Below are positions 45,481 through 57,472 of a DNA stretch of 64,000 bases, piece by piece. The DNA is from Linum tenue (lineage: Eukaryota; Streptophyta; Magnoliopsida; Malpighiales; Linaceae), in NCBI GenBank assembly GCA_946122785.1, contig CAMGYJ010000008.1:56430963-56494962 (forward strand), written 5' to 3'. Both the position numbers and the translations under genes were made by a program. Each line of letters opens with the position of its first letter. Within the stretch, counting starts at the first letter, position 1. The notes beneath the pieces are model-generated. The model saw only the letters and a program-made list of their open reading frames with translations. It did no database searches and was not told the DNA's origin.

Positions 45481-46600
45481 GTTAGTTAGGTCACCTAATT
45501 TGCCATATCCACTAACAAGCTCCGACTCTAGAGTGGCTGAACACGGATCTAAGGAAAAAACTAATAAATTGAAGAGCGCGGAATTTTTTTTTCATTTCGC
45601 GAATCCGGAATGGAAGACTCTGCAATAGAATAGAAGATGGTTTTCCTTTCTTCTCGATCCCAAGATGATAACACCCAAACCTCTGACTAACGCGTTTGAT
45701 TGGCCTCAACTCCCACGAAGCCAGAGTTGGGGATTCTGGACAACAAAAACAGGGGAAAGAAAGGGGTAGTTCGAACGTGCAACTTCTCGCCAAGAATTGT
45801 GGAAGAGGCTCCATTGATTGAGGTTACAACTCGTCCACAATTGAGGTGGTTGCTCAATTGATGCAGAGCTCGCTTGATTGAAGGATTCAATCCAATCAAA
45901 CCAATGACAAAATTCACGAGATAAACTCAAGGAATAAACTTGTTCTATTCATAAAACTTGAATCGATTACAATGCAAACGATGACTTAAATAGACTCTAG
46001 CTAGGTTACTAAACAAGGTAAAATGTCCTTAATCTAACACAACTCGAAAAGGAATAAAAAACTAACAAAGAAACATAATCCGTAACTAGTAAGGAAAGAC
46101 AGAATTGCCTTGGAAGGCAAGCAAACTTCATCGTTCCACACCATCTTTAAGGCTCTCAATCGAAGCTTTCTAGTCGTTGATTCAATCATCCAATGCTGCT
46201 TCTCTGTATAATAATATGCATACTTTCAAGTAGTAGGAAGCTCCTGCCTTGATTCGAAACATCTTCCTGGAATAGAGCTTCAAAGTCGCCTTCCTGAACA
46301 CAGTTTTATACTTAGGCAGATTCTGAGAGTTTTCCTGTGTTGAGGACGCATTTTGTCGAGCCTGAAAAATGGTCTTCTGAGTTTCTTCTCGAGCTCCCAG
46401 ACACCCCAACTTGTAGAGGAGAACTCTAGGTTCAAAACAATACCCCAAACTCACATTTTCAAGCAGCCAATTGCGAGAACCGACCCTCCAAACCAGGTTA
46501 CCTGAAACATGCAACAGACTTAGCCAAAATTTAGGTTTTCCTTCAACGATTGAGGTTGCTTCTATTTCAAACTATTGAAGCTTGTAAGGAGGTCCAATTG
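45481..46600. mobile_element. LTR-like sequence, unclassified
   Basis: Non-coding; includes TGATAACACCC at about 45666 and the ACTTGTTCTATTCATAAAACT...GATTACAATG pattern (45938-45982), often seen in inverted plant LTRs. Boundaries and lineage could not be fixed. Confidence 0.3.
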
Positions 46601-47169
46601 ATATCATATCAGGTCCCTCTCTTGAAAAAGTGTAGCCCTAAAGGCCTAAACACTTCAGCCTGCCTCTGCTCGAATCGCTCACAGAATCGAGCCTAGATTG
46701 GATCGAATTGGCCTGCTTAAACTCCTTTCTCTGCCAGATTAGGTCAACAGTGTCCCTCAGATTCGAAATTGGGTCTTTCGAATAAAATCATTCCCATCAT
46801 AATTCACTGCTCCCATGATCTTCGCCATGCTTCATATTGTGTTTTTGGATCGATCGGCGGTCTCGATGCGTAGTCATAGTCGTCGAATTGCCATGCCTAT
46901 GTTTCCTGCAAATTCTAGGTTTCAAACGTGCATCATCCAGAAATTTCAAATTCAATTTGGGCATTTCCTCCCAGGGATCTTCTGGTGCAATTGAAGCTTT
47001 CCACAGACTCTCCACTTTTGGAAGTTTGATTATTTTATAGCAACCAAAATCATGGGTGGAATGAATTGCACGTACTTTGTCCAAATTATTTTGACCCAAA
47101 GAAATTGCAATCCCCTCCGATATTTCCAAACCGAAAATCACATTTGACAATTTTGAACTCAAATTAAGA
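46601..47169. other. Unassigned sequence
   Basis: A minus-strand 134-codon frame (47201-46797) exists but shows no motif I recognise. Probably a decayed part of a retroelement between the LTR-like block and the gag fragment. Confidence 0.3.
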
Positions 47170-47592
47170 ATGGTCCATACTGAAAGACAAATGTTTGGCA
47201 ATACAAATGATGGACCAACCGCCCATTTAGCAAACTTCCTAGAGTTTATGCATCCATATCACCTCAAGAGGTCTCTACGGATGCAATCAACTTATGCTAT
47301 TCCAGATGGAACCTTTAAAACATGTGATACTCTTGTCCAGCCCTCCACGGAGAAGGGGAAGGCCAACGAAATAAGGGACCAAATCTTGAGGTTCAAACAA
47401 AAACAGAGAGAGGCGCTCTATGAAGGTTGGGATTGTTACCAAGGTTTACTTCAATCTTGCCCACATCATGGGTTTAGCTTGGAGCAACTGGCACACTGGT
47501 TCTTCAAGAGTTTAAATGCTCCCAAGATTCAAACAGTTGACATATTCGCAAAGGAGGACATCACTCAGCTTACTGCAACAACTACATTATAA
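47170..47592 (+). pseudogene. gypsy gag fragment (Athila/Tat type)
   Basis: A 140-codon frame with NEIRDQILRFKQKQREALYE, GWDCYQGLLQSCPHHGFSLE and QLAHWFFKSL, the second half of the gag capsid domain. The preceding capsid part (RMFPFSL...W...SITTW) is deleted, with the N-terminal DGPTAHLANFLEF joined directly. Confidence 0.65.
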
Positions 47593-48677
47593 CTTACGAA
47601 TCCATGGCTTGCAGAACTAAGAACTAGGTGGGGAGAACAACTCCCAAGCCAGTACACAACCCATTTTTTTTACTGTTGATATAATTTGAATGAGATTAGT
47701 TGCCGGCGACTAAAAGCTATGGTGTATAGGCTTATACAAGTTTAGGTTTTTGTTCTGGGTCTGGTTGTAACCTTATTCTTTACCACATTGGATTAAGGAT
47801 AGACCGTCTGGAGAAGTACCATATATACTTCTCAATCCCTATGTAATTTGGATCTTCTCAAGTATAGTGAAATTAGCTCTCTCACGCTCATGAACTAGCT
47901 AACACACATTGTGTTAGTGAATCATGTGAATCTATGTGTTCTTTACTTTTTTGCATCGTAAATTATCCTAATCTCGTTCTCAAAGCACGAAAAAGGATGA
48001 ATAAACAAATAGTCAGCCTACAAGCTCAACTTACCACTTGTACTGAGTAAGAAAACAATGTAAGACAACTGGGCGTGGAATGTTATGTCGTGAACGATCA
48101 ACCAGTTTGCCAAAATTATTTTGAAAAAGAAATCAACCCTCATGAGATCCTCGCACTCCAATTTCATAACCACAATATGAAAGAAAATGGATGAAAGGTC
48201 TCAAGAAAGACTCAATGAAAGTTAGAGAAAGGATTGAGTTAGGTCCAAGTTGATCGGGACTACATAAATTTAAATTTTGGACACATGTTACACTGAGAAG
48301 AAAATGGGAAGAAAAATAAATAGGGTCTCAAGAGGACAAAAAATGACCAAGTGCCACTCACTTATTACATAATCTTCTTCTATTTTTTCACCATAAATAA
48401 TAAACAAAAAAGTAAATAAAAGGTAAGAAAAATAAAATTTTAAATTTAAGTATGAATAAATAAATTAATTGAATAACTTATGTCTTATTTCTAAAAAAAT
48501 GAAAAATGAAGTTTATGTAACAAGTGATGGGCAATTTGATCATCTTTATTCCTCTTTAACGGCCAACTAACGAAATTTTGGATGGAAAACTATGTTTGTT
48601 ACGTTTTAGGGTTACATTTGTGCTAAAAAAAAATAATAGAGCGATATGTTTGTTAACTTGCCATAGTAGATGGGTAT
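47593..48677. other. Intergenic with a probable copia LTR remnant
   Basis: 47690-47990 has the look of a copia LTR 3' part (TGTAATTTGGATCTTCTCAA, GTGAATCTATGTGTTCTTTA). The rest is AT-rich and has no gene or element I can support. Confidence 0.35.
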
Positions 48678-50020
48678 TGATAACGACATAATTTAACATG
48701 TTTTTATTCCCATTTCTTGATTGTTTGGCTTGGTAATCATCTTTCCTAGGCCCATTTCACTCTAGGTAGTGTTCATTTTCCCCTATTTTAGGTCCTAGCA
48801 TGTGGAGGGAGTTTAGGAGCAAGTTATATGTCATTTGGAGGTCAAAACGCTTCAAAAAGTGGAGGCAGACCCCAACTCACGACCATGGGGTGACTTGAAG
48901 ACGAGGAAACATTAGCATTTACACAAGTCACGGCCATGACCGTGACTTGGCCTTTTTTACCATAACTTGAGCCCCGAGGTACTGGACAAGCTCTCAGGGA
49001 ATAATTTCTTTCTTATTTCTGCTTTTCTTTCCCATGACCCGAGACCTGAATGAAAATTCATCGATTTGGTAGGTCACTTCCTAAGTCATGGTCGTGACTT
49101 GTGGCTTATTTTCGGGTTTAAATGTTGTTTTGCGATTTCCGAAGGAGAAGAACTGAGTTTTGGACTCCAAACACCCAAGGGACGAACCAAAGAGAGCGAG
49201 AGCGATCTAGAGACATTCTTGGAGCAGAATTGGAGGATTTCTTTGCCTTGGAAGCTTGAGGAACAAGCCAAGACAGGTAGATTGCAGATATGAAAAGTTA
49301 TAATGTATTCTCTCTATTCTCTATAAAGTAGTTTCCCTTCACATAGGTTTTGAAGAACCCTTGTTCCATGTGTTAGGATCTTTCTTATATGAACCTTTGG
49401 ATGTTATACGAATTGGTTTTGTTCAATTGAGGCATGGTTATTTTACTCAATTGAGTTTTGATCACATTCTCCTGAATTTTGCTTTAACCTAGGAGAGATA
49501 GAATCTAATTGGGTTTAGAGAGTTTATTCAATTGAAGTAGTGAATGGATTGTGCGAGAGTCAATCGATTCATTACTCTGCACTAGGATTCAATCAAGTAG
49601 AGGAGATCTTTGTTTATTGCCTTTGCATTTTATTCTGGTGGAGGTTAGTCGCCTGCCGGGTACTTTGTCTAAGAGGGCTTGGTGTGCTTTAGTCGAGATT
49701 ACGAGCTACTATCGGATCTTCTGCAGTTTAATTATGAGTGAAACAATTAAAGGTAATTACAACTTGGACCTAATTGATGAGCTAGGGGGAATCATACTTG
49801 AGTGAGTTCCCAACTTGTAATTAGTAGTCTAACCTAGTTTAGCTTGTAAAGTAGTTTAGTTAATCAAACCTCAGTCTGATTTGTTAGATTATGAAATGAA
49901 GCTGAGTAATAGTAACACTAGAGACCCGTGGATTCAATATATATTACTTGTGTCACTATACTGCAGTCCCTTTCATTAGTTACACTTGGTCATTGTTAGA
50001 AGTTGTGTTTTAGCTAGTCA
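48678..50020 (+). mobile_element. Solo LTR, Athila type
   Basis: 1343 bp, TGATAACGAC ... TTTTAGCTAGTCA, flanked by GGTAT and AGTAT (4 of 5 match). No PBS follows. The palindrome zone at 48886-49100 includes AAGTCACGG and CCGTGACTT as 9-bp arms at 48925-48948. Confidence 0.8.
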
Positions 50021-50094
50021 AGTATAAAATGCTATTAGCCCGAGATTTTAAATAAATGATAGTGACTAGTTTGCTAGTAATTTAGAAAGTAAAA

Positions 50095-50106
50095 ACTAAA
50101 GAGACT
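50095..50106. repeat. LINE target-site duplication, left
   Basis: ACTAAAGAGACT, repeated exactly at 51259-51270 after the poly-A of the LINE. Confidence 0.9.
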
Positions 50107-51258
50107 GGAATGAAAAGTCTCTAGTAAGATGAATAAAGAGCTTTTGAAACCTTTTTACTGACCAGGAAATTTGGAATGCTCTGATGAAGATGGCGCCCAC
50201 AAAAGCCCCGGAAGAATTAATAAAGAAGGAAAGCGAGGAAGACAAAAGATATATTCTAGTCGATGGAAGAAATTATGGCAACTCAAGCTACCACCAAAAA
50301 CTAGAGTTTTCATTTGGCGACGGGGCAGAAACATACTACCTAATGGCTCAAATTTGGTTTGTAGAATTAATTATGCTTATGAAGGATGCCCTTTATGTTG
50401 TTTACTAGAAACTCGAGAGCATATTACTAGAGAATGTGTTTAGGTAGGTACAGTGTGGAGATCTAGCTCCTTAAGCAAAATCTTTGGATGTGGTGACTGG
50501 TGAGGGCAAATCATCTGAAGAATGGTTGTGTGAAGATGTGTAGAAGGCAACAGAAGAAGAGCTATATTCATTTATTGCAATGCTATGATTCTTATGAAAG
50601 GAATGAAACAACCATCTCTTCAACAACAACAAAAACTAGAAGAATGCGAGGTTATAGCTAAATCAGAACACTATCTTGAAAATCATGGGTTGTTCAAGAT
50701 AAAAAAGAACCAAACCTGGGAGGGAAGATGGAGTACAAATGGGAAAAGCCTCGATTCGGGATGTTTGAAAGTGGATGTACTTTTACTAAAGAAGGAACTG
50801 GATTTGGCCTGGTGACTAGAGACTGCGGAGGGCAGTTCCTTTTGGCGGTGGTGCATCGAACGAGAACAGCTTGGACGTCGGAGATAGCAGAGACGAAGGC
50901 AATGTTGGGGGATTACGTCTAGCCCTAAATCATAATTTTCAGTCCGATACTGATGGAATCATACTATAACGCACTGATCGATAAGCTAGGAAAGGATGAA
51001 CGGTCAAATTTGGAAGTGGAATCGGTGCACGATGAGATCAGGAAGATGGTGGAAGAAGGGGGTTTGGTGTAGTGGCGATTCTGGGGAAGGAAAGGAAATG
51101 GGGCAGCGCATCAAATTGCACGAATGTCGTGTTGTTGGGAGGAGTCTGAGTTGTGGTTCTAGAGACCACCTTATTACATTTTTCTCAAGTATAGTTAGAC
51201 TGTAAAAACACTTTGATTGTTTAATCGAAATTACATGCCCTTTATTTAAAAAAAAAAG
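50107..51258 (+). mobile_element. 5'-truncated LINE with zf-RVT and RNase H relics
   Basis: Starts directly after a 12-bp target duplication and ends in a poly-A run (51247-51258). It encodes WKKLWQLKLPPKTRVFIWRR with the zinc knuckle CPLCCLLETREHITREC (50171-50443). A damaged RNase H domain follows: GTGFGLVTRDCGGQFL, SEIAETKAML, and RKGNGAAHQIAR in a shifted frame. Several frameshifts; RT is absent. Confidence 0.88.
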
Positions 51259-51317
51259 ACTAAAGAGACTTTTTTTACAAGCTAAAGAGACTTTGTGCTA
51301 TTAACCAGCGCTCGAAG

Positions 51318-51827
51318 TAGGGGTGGGCATTCGGTTGGTTCGGTTTCGATCGAACCAAAATTATGCATACCGGGTCCCCGAATTTCACTAAACCTCAAAT
51401 CGAATTAGAACCGAATTATAATTCGATTAGGTTCGAAATTTCACACAAAACCGAATTTGTGAGGCTACTTGTATCTTCTCCCTTTTAAATTATTTTTACC
51501 TCTAATGTAAACAATAAATATACAATTATATGTATCATCAATGATAAAATCAAATATTTCAACACATAAGTCATAAAATCCAAACATGATTCAAATATTT
51601 AAGTCTCAAAACAAGCACACACATAAAAAAAATCCACCATTTGGAACTTACAATTATAGTTATTCGGTTTTCGGTCGAAAATTCGATTCGGTTGAAAGAA
51701 CCATGATTTCCGAAATATCCATATATCCCTTCCGAATTTCGAACCGAATAGCATTATTTTGATTTGGATTTGGTTTAATTCGATTTCGGTTCGGTTCAGT
51801 TTGGGTTTACTTGGTTGTCCACACCTA
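51318..51827 (+). mobile_element. hAT-type MITE, copy 1
   Basis: 510 bp with terminal inverted repeats TAGGGGTGGGCA / TGTCCACACCTA, flanked by 8-bp GCTCGAAG and GCTCTAAG (7 of 8). It is rich in CGGTTCGGT/ACCGAACCG. No coding capacity. Confidence 0.8.
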
Positions 51828-51886
51828 GCTCTAAGAAACCGCGAAATCAGATCCAACGGTCCTAAATCTCCGCTGGCCGCTGGGAG

Positions 51887-52391
51887 TAGGGGTGGGCAAC
51901 CGGTTCGGTAAACCCGAACCAAACCAAACCGAAACCGAATTAATGCTATTCGGTTCGGAATTCGGAAGGAAATATGGATAGTTCGGAAACCATGGTTATC
52001 TCAACCGAACCGAATTTCCGAAGTTCCGACCGAAAAACCGAAATACTATAATTACAAGCTCCAAATGATGGATTTTTATGTTTGTAGTTGTTTTTAGACT
52101 TAAATATTTGAAATATTTTATGACTTATGTGTTGAAAAGTTTGATTTTATCATTGATGATGCATATAATTACATATTTATTGTTTATATTAGGGGTAAAA
52201 ATAATTTAAAAGTGAGAAGATACAAGTAGTCTAACAAATTCGTTTTTGTGTGAAAAAATTATAATTCGATTTAAACCGACCGAACCGAATTATAATTCGA
52301 TTCGAATTCGGTTTGAGCTTTGGGAGAATTCGGGGACCCGGTATTCATAATTTCGGTTCGGTCGAAACCGAACCGACCGAATGTCCACCCC
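51887..52391 (-). mobile_element. hAT-type MITE, copy 2, inverted relative to copy 1
   Basis: About 505 bp of the same family in the opposite orientation, with the same TAGGGGTGGGCA end. Flanks are GCTGGGAG on the left and TGGGAG on the right, the right end having lost a few bases. It ends 186 bp before the erlin ATG. Confidence 0.8.
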
Positions 52392-52577
52392 TGGGAGTCC
52401 ACCGAGAAATTCATTCATATTTCTCACTTTCGAGACCGGTAAGCCACGTCCATAGCAAGATCAGGATTCAATTGCTCTTGCCAGGGGAAGAGGCTATTTC
52501 CACTTTTTGCCGAACTAAATTAGACCAACCAGACCCTACTTCTGTGCCTGCTTGCTTACCCCGACTGTGAAACCCCC
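52392..52577 (+). promoter_or_regulatory. Short 5' region of the erlin gene
   Basis: All sequence between the MITE and the erlin ATG. It must hold the leader and perhaps the core promoter. No clear TATA box is visible. Confidence 0.4.
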
Positions 52578-55174
52578 ATGGATGCACCACCGCGAGGAGG
52601 AGGAGGAGCAGGCGCTCCACAGCATCGGCAGCAGCCGCCTCCGCCACCGCCTCCCGGCGCCGGGAACCCCATTCCTATACTTCTGCTGTTCCTAGTCATC
52701 GTAGCTATGGTATCTCTCTGCCCTTCTTCTTCTCTATCGGCTTCTTGTCCTCTATTTTGTGGTCAGACAGTCTCTTACAATCTGCTGCTATTCACAGTGT
52801 AGTGTGCTGGAAACTTAGTTAGTTTATCGACGGTGGAATCTGTTCCCCGTTGAGTCTGAAAATCGGACTTCACATGGCTGATTATTGCTCCATACGTCCT
52901 TCTTGCAGCTCCATGGTTTTCTTTGCCCAGAATTTGATTTCCGTTCATCTTGATTGAGCCCTATTTCGTCGTTCCTTTTTGCTTGTAAAGTAGCTCTGGA
53001 CATCCATTCAAAATTGATTGGGACTGATGTTTGATAGTAGATCATTATTTTCTTCGATGAACACTGATGAACTTGATGATCAGAGAGGCTTTTAGTAGAT
53101 GGAATGCTAAGCTAAGCAAGCTGTTTCCACCATTTTGGTTTTCCATATATCACATCATTGGGGGAAAGGGGTAACTCACCACCAGATTGTTGTAGAGGAG
53201 TCTCATGTTAGCATTGCATTTCTGCATTGTCTTAAAGTTTTGCCTTCCCAGTCCATTTTTCTCACTTTAGGTTGGATATAGACTGGGATTATAACATATA
53301 CAATATTACATATAAGTAAAAGAGAAAGTTGAATATGTGATATCTTAGAGAAATATCTATAATGTTTTGTGGGACAACATGGTAGGTACTGGTTCCTTCA
53401 ACATCAAGCTTAAAGAGTAGCTTCACTATAATGCATCAAGTGCCAGAAGGCCATGTTGGGGTATATTGGAGAGGAGGTGCCCTTTTGAACACAATCACAG
53501 AACCAGGTATGTGTGCATGTACCCTCAACTCCTTTCTTTACCCAGTTTCCGTTTTTCAGTCGCTAGAATTATGTTGGCGATCTTACTTATGCTTTTTATC
53601 TTCAGGTTTCCATTTTAAGCTGCCTTTAATAACCCAGTACGAGCCAGTTCAAGTCACCCTCCAGACAGACCTAGTAAAAAAGCGCTCATCGGCATATCTT
53701 TGATTCAATAAGATGGGCCATTTTGTCACCAGATGGTGCTTATTCAATTTTCTCTGTAAAAACTTGCAGGTGAGGGACATTCCATGTGGTACCAAAGGTG
53801 GTGTCATGATAAACTTTGAAAAGATTGAGGCAAGTTTTTTTAGATATTGTTCTTCATTTGCCATATGATATGTTAGAGGCCTTTTCAGTAAAAATGACTG
53901 TTTCCATATAACCATTTTCAGGTTGTTAATCGACTACGTAAGGAATATGTATATGACACCCTGTTGAACTATGGAGTGCAGTATGACAATACTTGGATTT
54001 ATGACAAAATTCATCATGAAATCAATCAATTCTGTAGCTCTCATTCCCTCCAGCAGGTCTATATCGATATGTTTGATCAGGTATGCAAGTACAGTTACTA
54101 TACATATGCTTATAAATCCATTAGTGTTTTTTTTACCATCCAGATTCATTTAATGGGTTTGAATTGTGATTGAAGAAGGCACTATCCAAATAAATCAATC
54201 AATCTCTATTTTATGTTTAGAGCTAGTTTTTTGGTCCTTGTCTTTCCTTTCCCGTAATTAAAGATTGAAAACTATTCTTCCCTTGCTGTCACCAGATTGA
54301 TGAGAAGATGAAAGATGCCATTCAGGTCGATTGCACTAGGTATGCTCCGGGCATTGAAATTTTAAGCGTCCGTGTAACAAAGCCTTTGATTCCAGAGAGT
54401 ATAAGAAAGAATTTCGAACATATGGAAGAAGAACGCACAAAGGTAATCTCTCTATCTCAAGTAAGAATACATGCTGGAGCAAAATAACTTGATAAAGTTT
54501 TTGGAAATAATAATAGGTTTTAATTGCTATCGAGAAACAAAGAGTGGTGGAGAAAGAGGCAGAGACAGCGAAGAAGATGGCTATCAGTGAAGCCGAGAAA
54601 AGTGCCAGTGTGAGCAAGATTCACATGGAACAGAAGTTGATGGAGAAGGATAGTGAAAGGATGCAGCAAGAGATTGAAAACCACATGTATATGGCTCATG
54701 AGAAGAGTTTAGCAGATGCTGCATTCTACCGGTAAATCGATTTAAGTGTAAACATTTCTGTCTTCTCCTCTACTGTAACCCAGAATGCTGTAGTGAATCA
54801 TAATATCTTCTTATCTCTCCCTCCTTCCCGTCTTAGTGTGATGAAAGAAGCTGAAGCAAACAAATTGAAGTTGACCCCCCAGTTTCTGGAGCTGAAGTTC
54901 ATTGAAGCAATAGCCGACAACACAAAGATTTTCTTTGGGGAGAAGGTATCATCTACTTCTTGAAATGCTCTCTCTAGGTTTTCAAATTTTCATCAATTGT
55001 TAAAATTGTTCTCGTAAGTAACCCTTGTTACGTTGTTTACATTATTAGGTGCCAAATATGGTCCTTGATCAGAGACTCCTGGGGAACTTCCTGCATAGGA
55101 TGTCTGGAGATGCAGCAGCTAAAGAGGCAAACTTGGATGAGGTGTCTACGGGTGATGGACGTAGTGAAATCTGA
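52578..55174 (+). CDS. Erlin-like SPFH/band-7 protein of the ER membrane (9 exons)
   Basis: Exons: 52578-52709, 53386-53506, 53606-53673, 53770-53829, 53922-54080, 54296-54442, 54517-54731, 54837-54945, 55049-55174. They join in phase to 378 residues. The N-terminus has a Gly/Pro/Gln-rich tail and a membrane anchor, [18 protein letters not shown] (residues 31-48). The SPFH domain follows with [32 protein letters not shown], and [21 protein letters not shown] coiled-coil part is rich in Glu/Lys ([19 protein letters not shown]). The C-terminus is [20 protein letters not shown]. In animals erlins form large ER rings that bind sterol and act in ER-associated degradation; the plant role is inferred. 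All introns are GT-AG except intron 4, which starts GC. The frame is intact. Confidence 0.93.
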
Positions 55175-55823
55175 CATCTAGGTAGTGAATGGCTGAAGAT
55201 GTTCAAGTGAGTTTCAGGAGCTTGCTGTTGCTCTCAGTAGTTATTTGTCAATGGTTTGTACTTGTTTCTTGTTATCATTGAAACTGAAATGAAGTGGGAA
55301 GAAAGTTGTGTTGAAGCTTCATGCCATGCCGATGCCAGCAAGAGAGGCTGTGCGAAATTAACGAGATCAGAGAGGGGGCAGTGGCACATCACATGTATAA
55401 TAGAGCTAGAGCATCAAGGGCCCATGGGTCACTTGTCCAAAAACAAATGTCGCCGAAAACTAAACATTGAAAGCTGTCTTCATCTCTCCATTTTTTTTAC
55501 TTCTCGAGTGTTCTCCTCCATCCTACTCTTTGCTTCAATAAGCTGCGTATGTCAATCACCATTAAGCTTGAGCGTTGAAAGGGACTACATAGAGCGTAAA
55601 ACACTGATGGGGTACCTGGGTCGGTTTCACCGATAGGGGTGTACATGGGTCGATTTTGAGCATTTTAACCATCCAATCAATTAATCACGGGTTGAATTAT
55701 TATAAATTAAATCCACTCATTAATTTCAAGATCTTATGGGTTTCTTGAATCATAGTTTGAGTTGGGTTGGTTGGAAATCCACTCCATTATACTAGAGTAA
55801 AATTTGTAATTTTAATAATTTAA
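55175..55823 (+). other. 3' UTR of erlin and intergenic
   Basis: The first few hundred bases should be the erlin 3' UTR. A block starting TAGGGGTGTACATGGGTCG near 55636 resembles the start of another hAT-type MITE, but no matching end was found. Confidence 0.35.
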
Positions 55824-56382
55824 CTAGCAAAGCCGCTCGTTTTGCTTCGCGTCAACAGAACTATATGATAAAATAACATGAGAGCATAAAATGCCAAATA
55901 TCATCTGAACCTTCCGTCTGTGAAAAAATGCGTTATTTCAAGGGCTATTTAAAGTCTGCCTACTGTCAGATATAGTCTTAGTCTTCGAGCTGATGGAGCT
56001 GCAATTTCTACTGCTGCCTTCCTGCCACTATCAATCTGTTGTTTTTTTTAGATGTAAGATCACCTTCTGATTCTCCATCAACCTGTAAGTGGCGTGCAGT
56101 TTCACTTTAGCTAAGATAGTAGCCAATTTCTCATTACCAATAGATGAGGTTATATGGAAAAAAAACATTAAATATATGGAGTAACATGACATACCATTGA
56201 GAGGCCGCTGAACTTGAAAATTGAGAATGGAAAAATGCATAAAAAAGGTAAACAAATCATTAGGAGAGGGCTATAACTTGGAGGAGGCAGCATAAGATGA
56301 ATCACAAGCCGTCACTTCTGCCATTTCAAAGCATCCCTAGGCCATGAGGAGAGATCGTTTTGCGGGTCAAATCAGGTCCTTA
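55824..56382 (-). mobile_element. Possible Helitron 3' terminus
   Basis: On the minus strand the sequence ends GCGAAGC...GCTTTGCTAG, a hairpin with 6 of 7 paired arm bases ending in CTAG at 55824-55827, followed by T. This is the same layout as the end at 4044. The matching 5' TC end was not found, so only the terminus is supported. Confidence 0.3.
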
Positions 56383-56559
56383 AGGCCTAATCCTTAAGGA
56401 AGACCTTAAACCATCTTCAGCCAATAGCAGAAGGAGAGAGAAAAACATTAGTAATAATTAGTTAACTACCTAAAAAGGTAAGACTGGAATATTATAAAAA
56501 TTTAATGTGATTAATACCTCACTAGTCACTATTGAAAATTCATATCGGGAAAATCGGCA

Positions 56560-56840
56560 TCCTCCGAACCCTAAAATCATTTCCCTCGAAGCCACGGCTG
56601 CAAACCTGTCGCCGGCTAGCCGTTGCGTTCCGGGTGCAATCCTGGTGTCGGAACCACTGCATCACGGGTGCGTCACGTCGTCGTCTGCAATCTCGTCATA
56701 GTCAAGTCGCGACCATGTCGCCGTTCCGTCAGCAAACCCGCCGTCACGGCTTCCTGGTCGCCGTGGTTTCCCCCGTCGCGACCATCTTCTCGACAGATTC
56801 CCGCCGACGTCGCCACCAGCTTCCCATGCTCGGTGTGATG
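56560..56840. other. GC-rich island in the TIR element, unidentified
   Basis: Sharply higher GC than its surroundings and rich in CG dinucleotides, with overlapping frames on both strands and no motif recognised. By position and composition it may be another captured host-gene fragment. Confidence 0.35.
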
Positions 56841-56859
56841 GGTGATGTTGATAAACATT

Positions 56860-57440
56860 GTTTATAATGTTAATAACATAAGGGTAAAGATAGATGATGA
56901 ATGTTAATAATGTAAGTTAGAATGACAACAAAATGTTAATAACTTCGGTTAAAATGATAATAATGTATCTTAAAATGTTAATAATGTAGAATAAAATGGA
57001 AAGAATTTGTAATGTTAATAATGTAGTTTAATACATGTTGAAAGTATAACAATAATTTGTTAAACTGTTAATAACGTGGGTTAATATGATAATAACGTAG
57101 GTTAAAATGTTAATAACTTAAGGAAAAAGATAGGTAACGAATGTTAAAATGTTAGTAATGTGAGTTAGAGTGAGAACCAAATGTTAATAACGTTGGGTAA
57201 AATGATAATAACGTAGCTTAAAATGTTAATAACATAGGTTAAAATGAAAAAGCTCTTTTTTAATTACGTGGGTTAAAATCATGTTAATAACATGGGCCAA
57301 AATGATAATAACGTAGTTTAAATTGTTAATAACGTAAGTTATAATGAAACCATCTTTATATAACGAAAGTTAAAATGTTAATAATATAGTTGTATATTAT
57401 TGAAAGTATAACTAATAATTTGTTAAAATGTTAATAACAT
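56860..57440 (+). repeat. AT-rich tandem array
   Basis: Roughly 20-bp units related to GTTAAAATGTTAATAACGTA repeat some two dozen times with variation. The same array resumes at 63317 on the far side of the LINE. Confidence 0.85.
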
Positions 57441-57452
57441 AAGTTAAAATGT
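57441..57452. repeat. LINE target-site duplication, left
   Basis: AAGTTAAAATGT, repeated at 63315-63326. Because the target is a repeat array, part of the match could be chance. Confidence 0.7.
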
Positions 57453-57472
57453 GAATTAAGTATTCGTGAGTA

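Noticed and set aside
46797..47201. 134-codon minus-strand frame as a host gene
   Set aside because: Lies between retroelement fragments, overlaps the start of a gag fragment on the other strand, and shows no recognisable domain.
55636..55823. Another hAT MITE starting TAGGGGTGTACATGGGTCG
   Set aside because: The terminal motif is suggestive but no inverted end or duplication was found.
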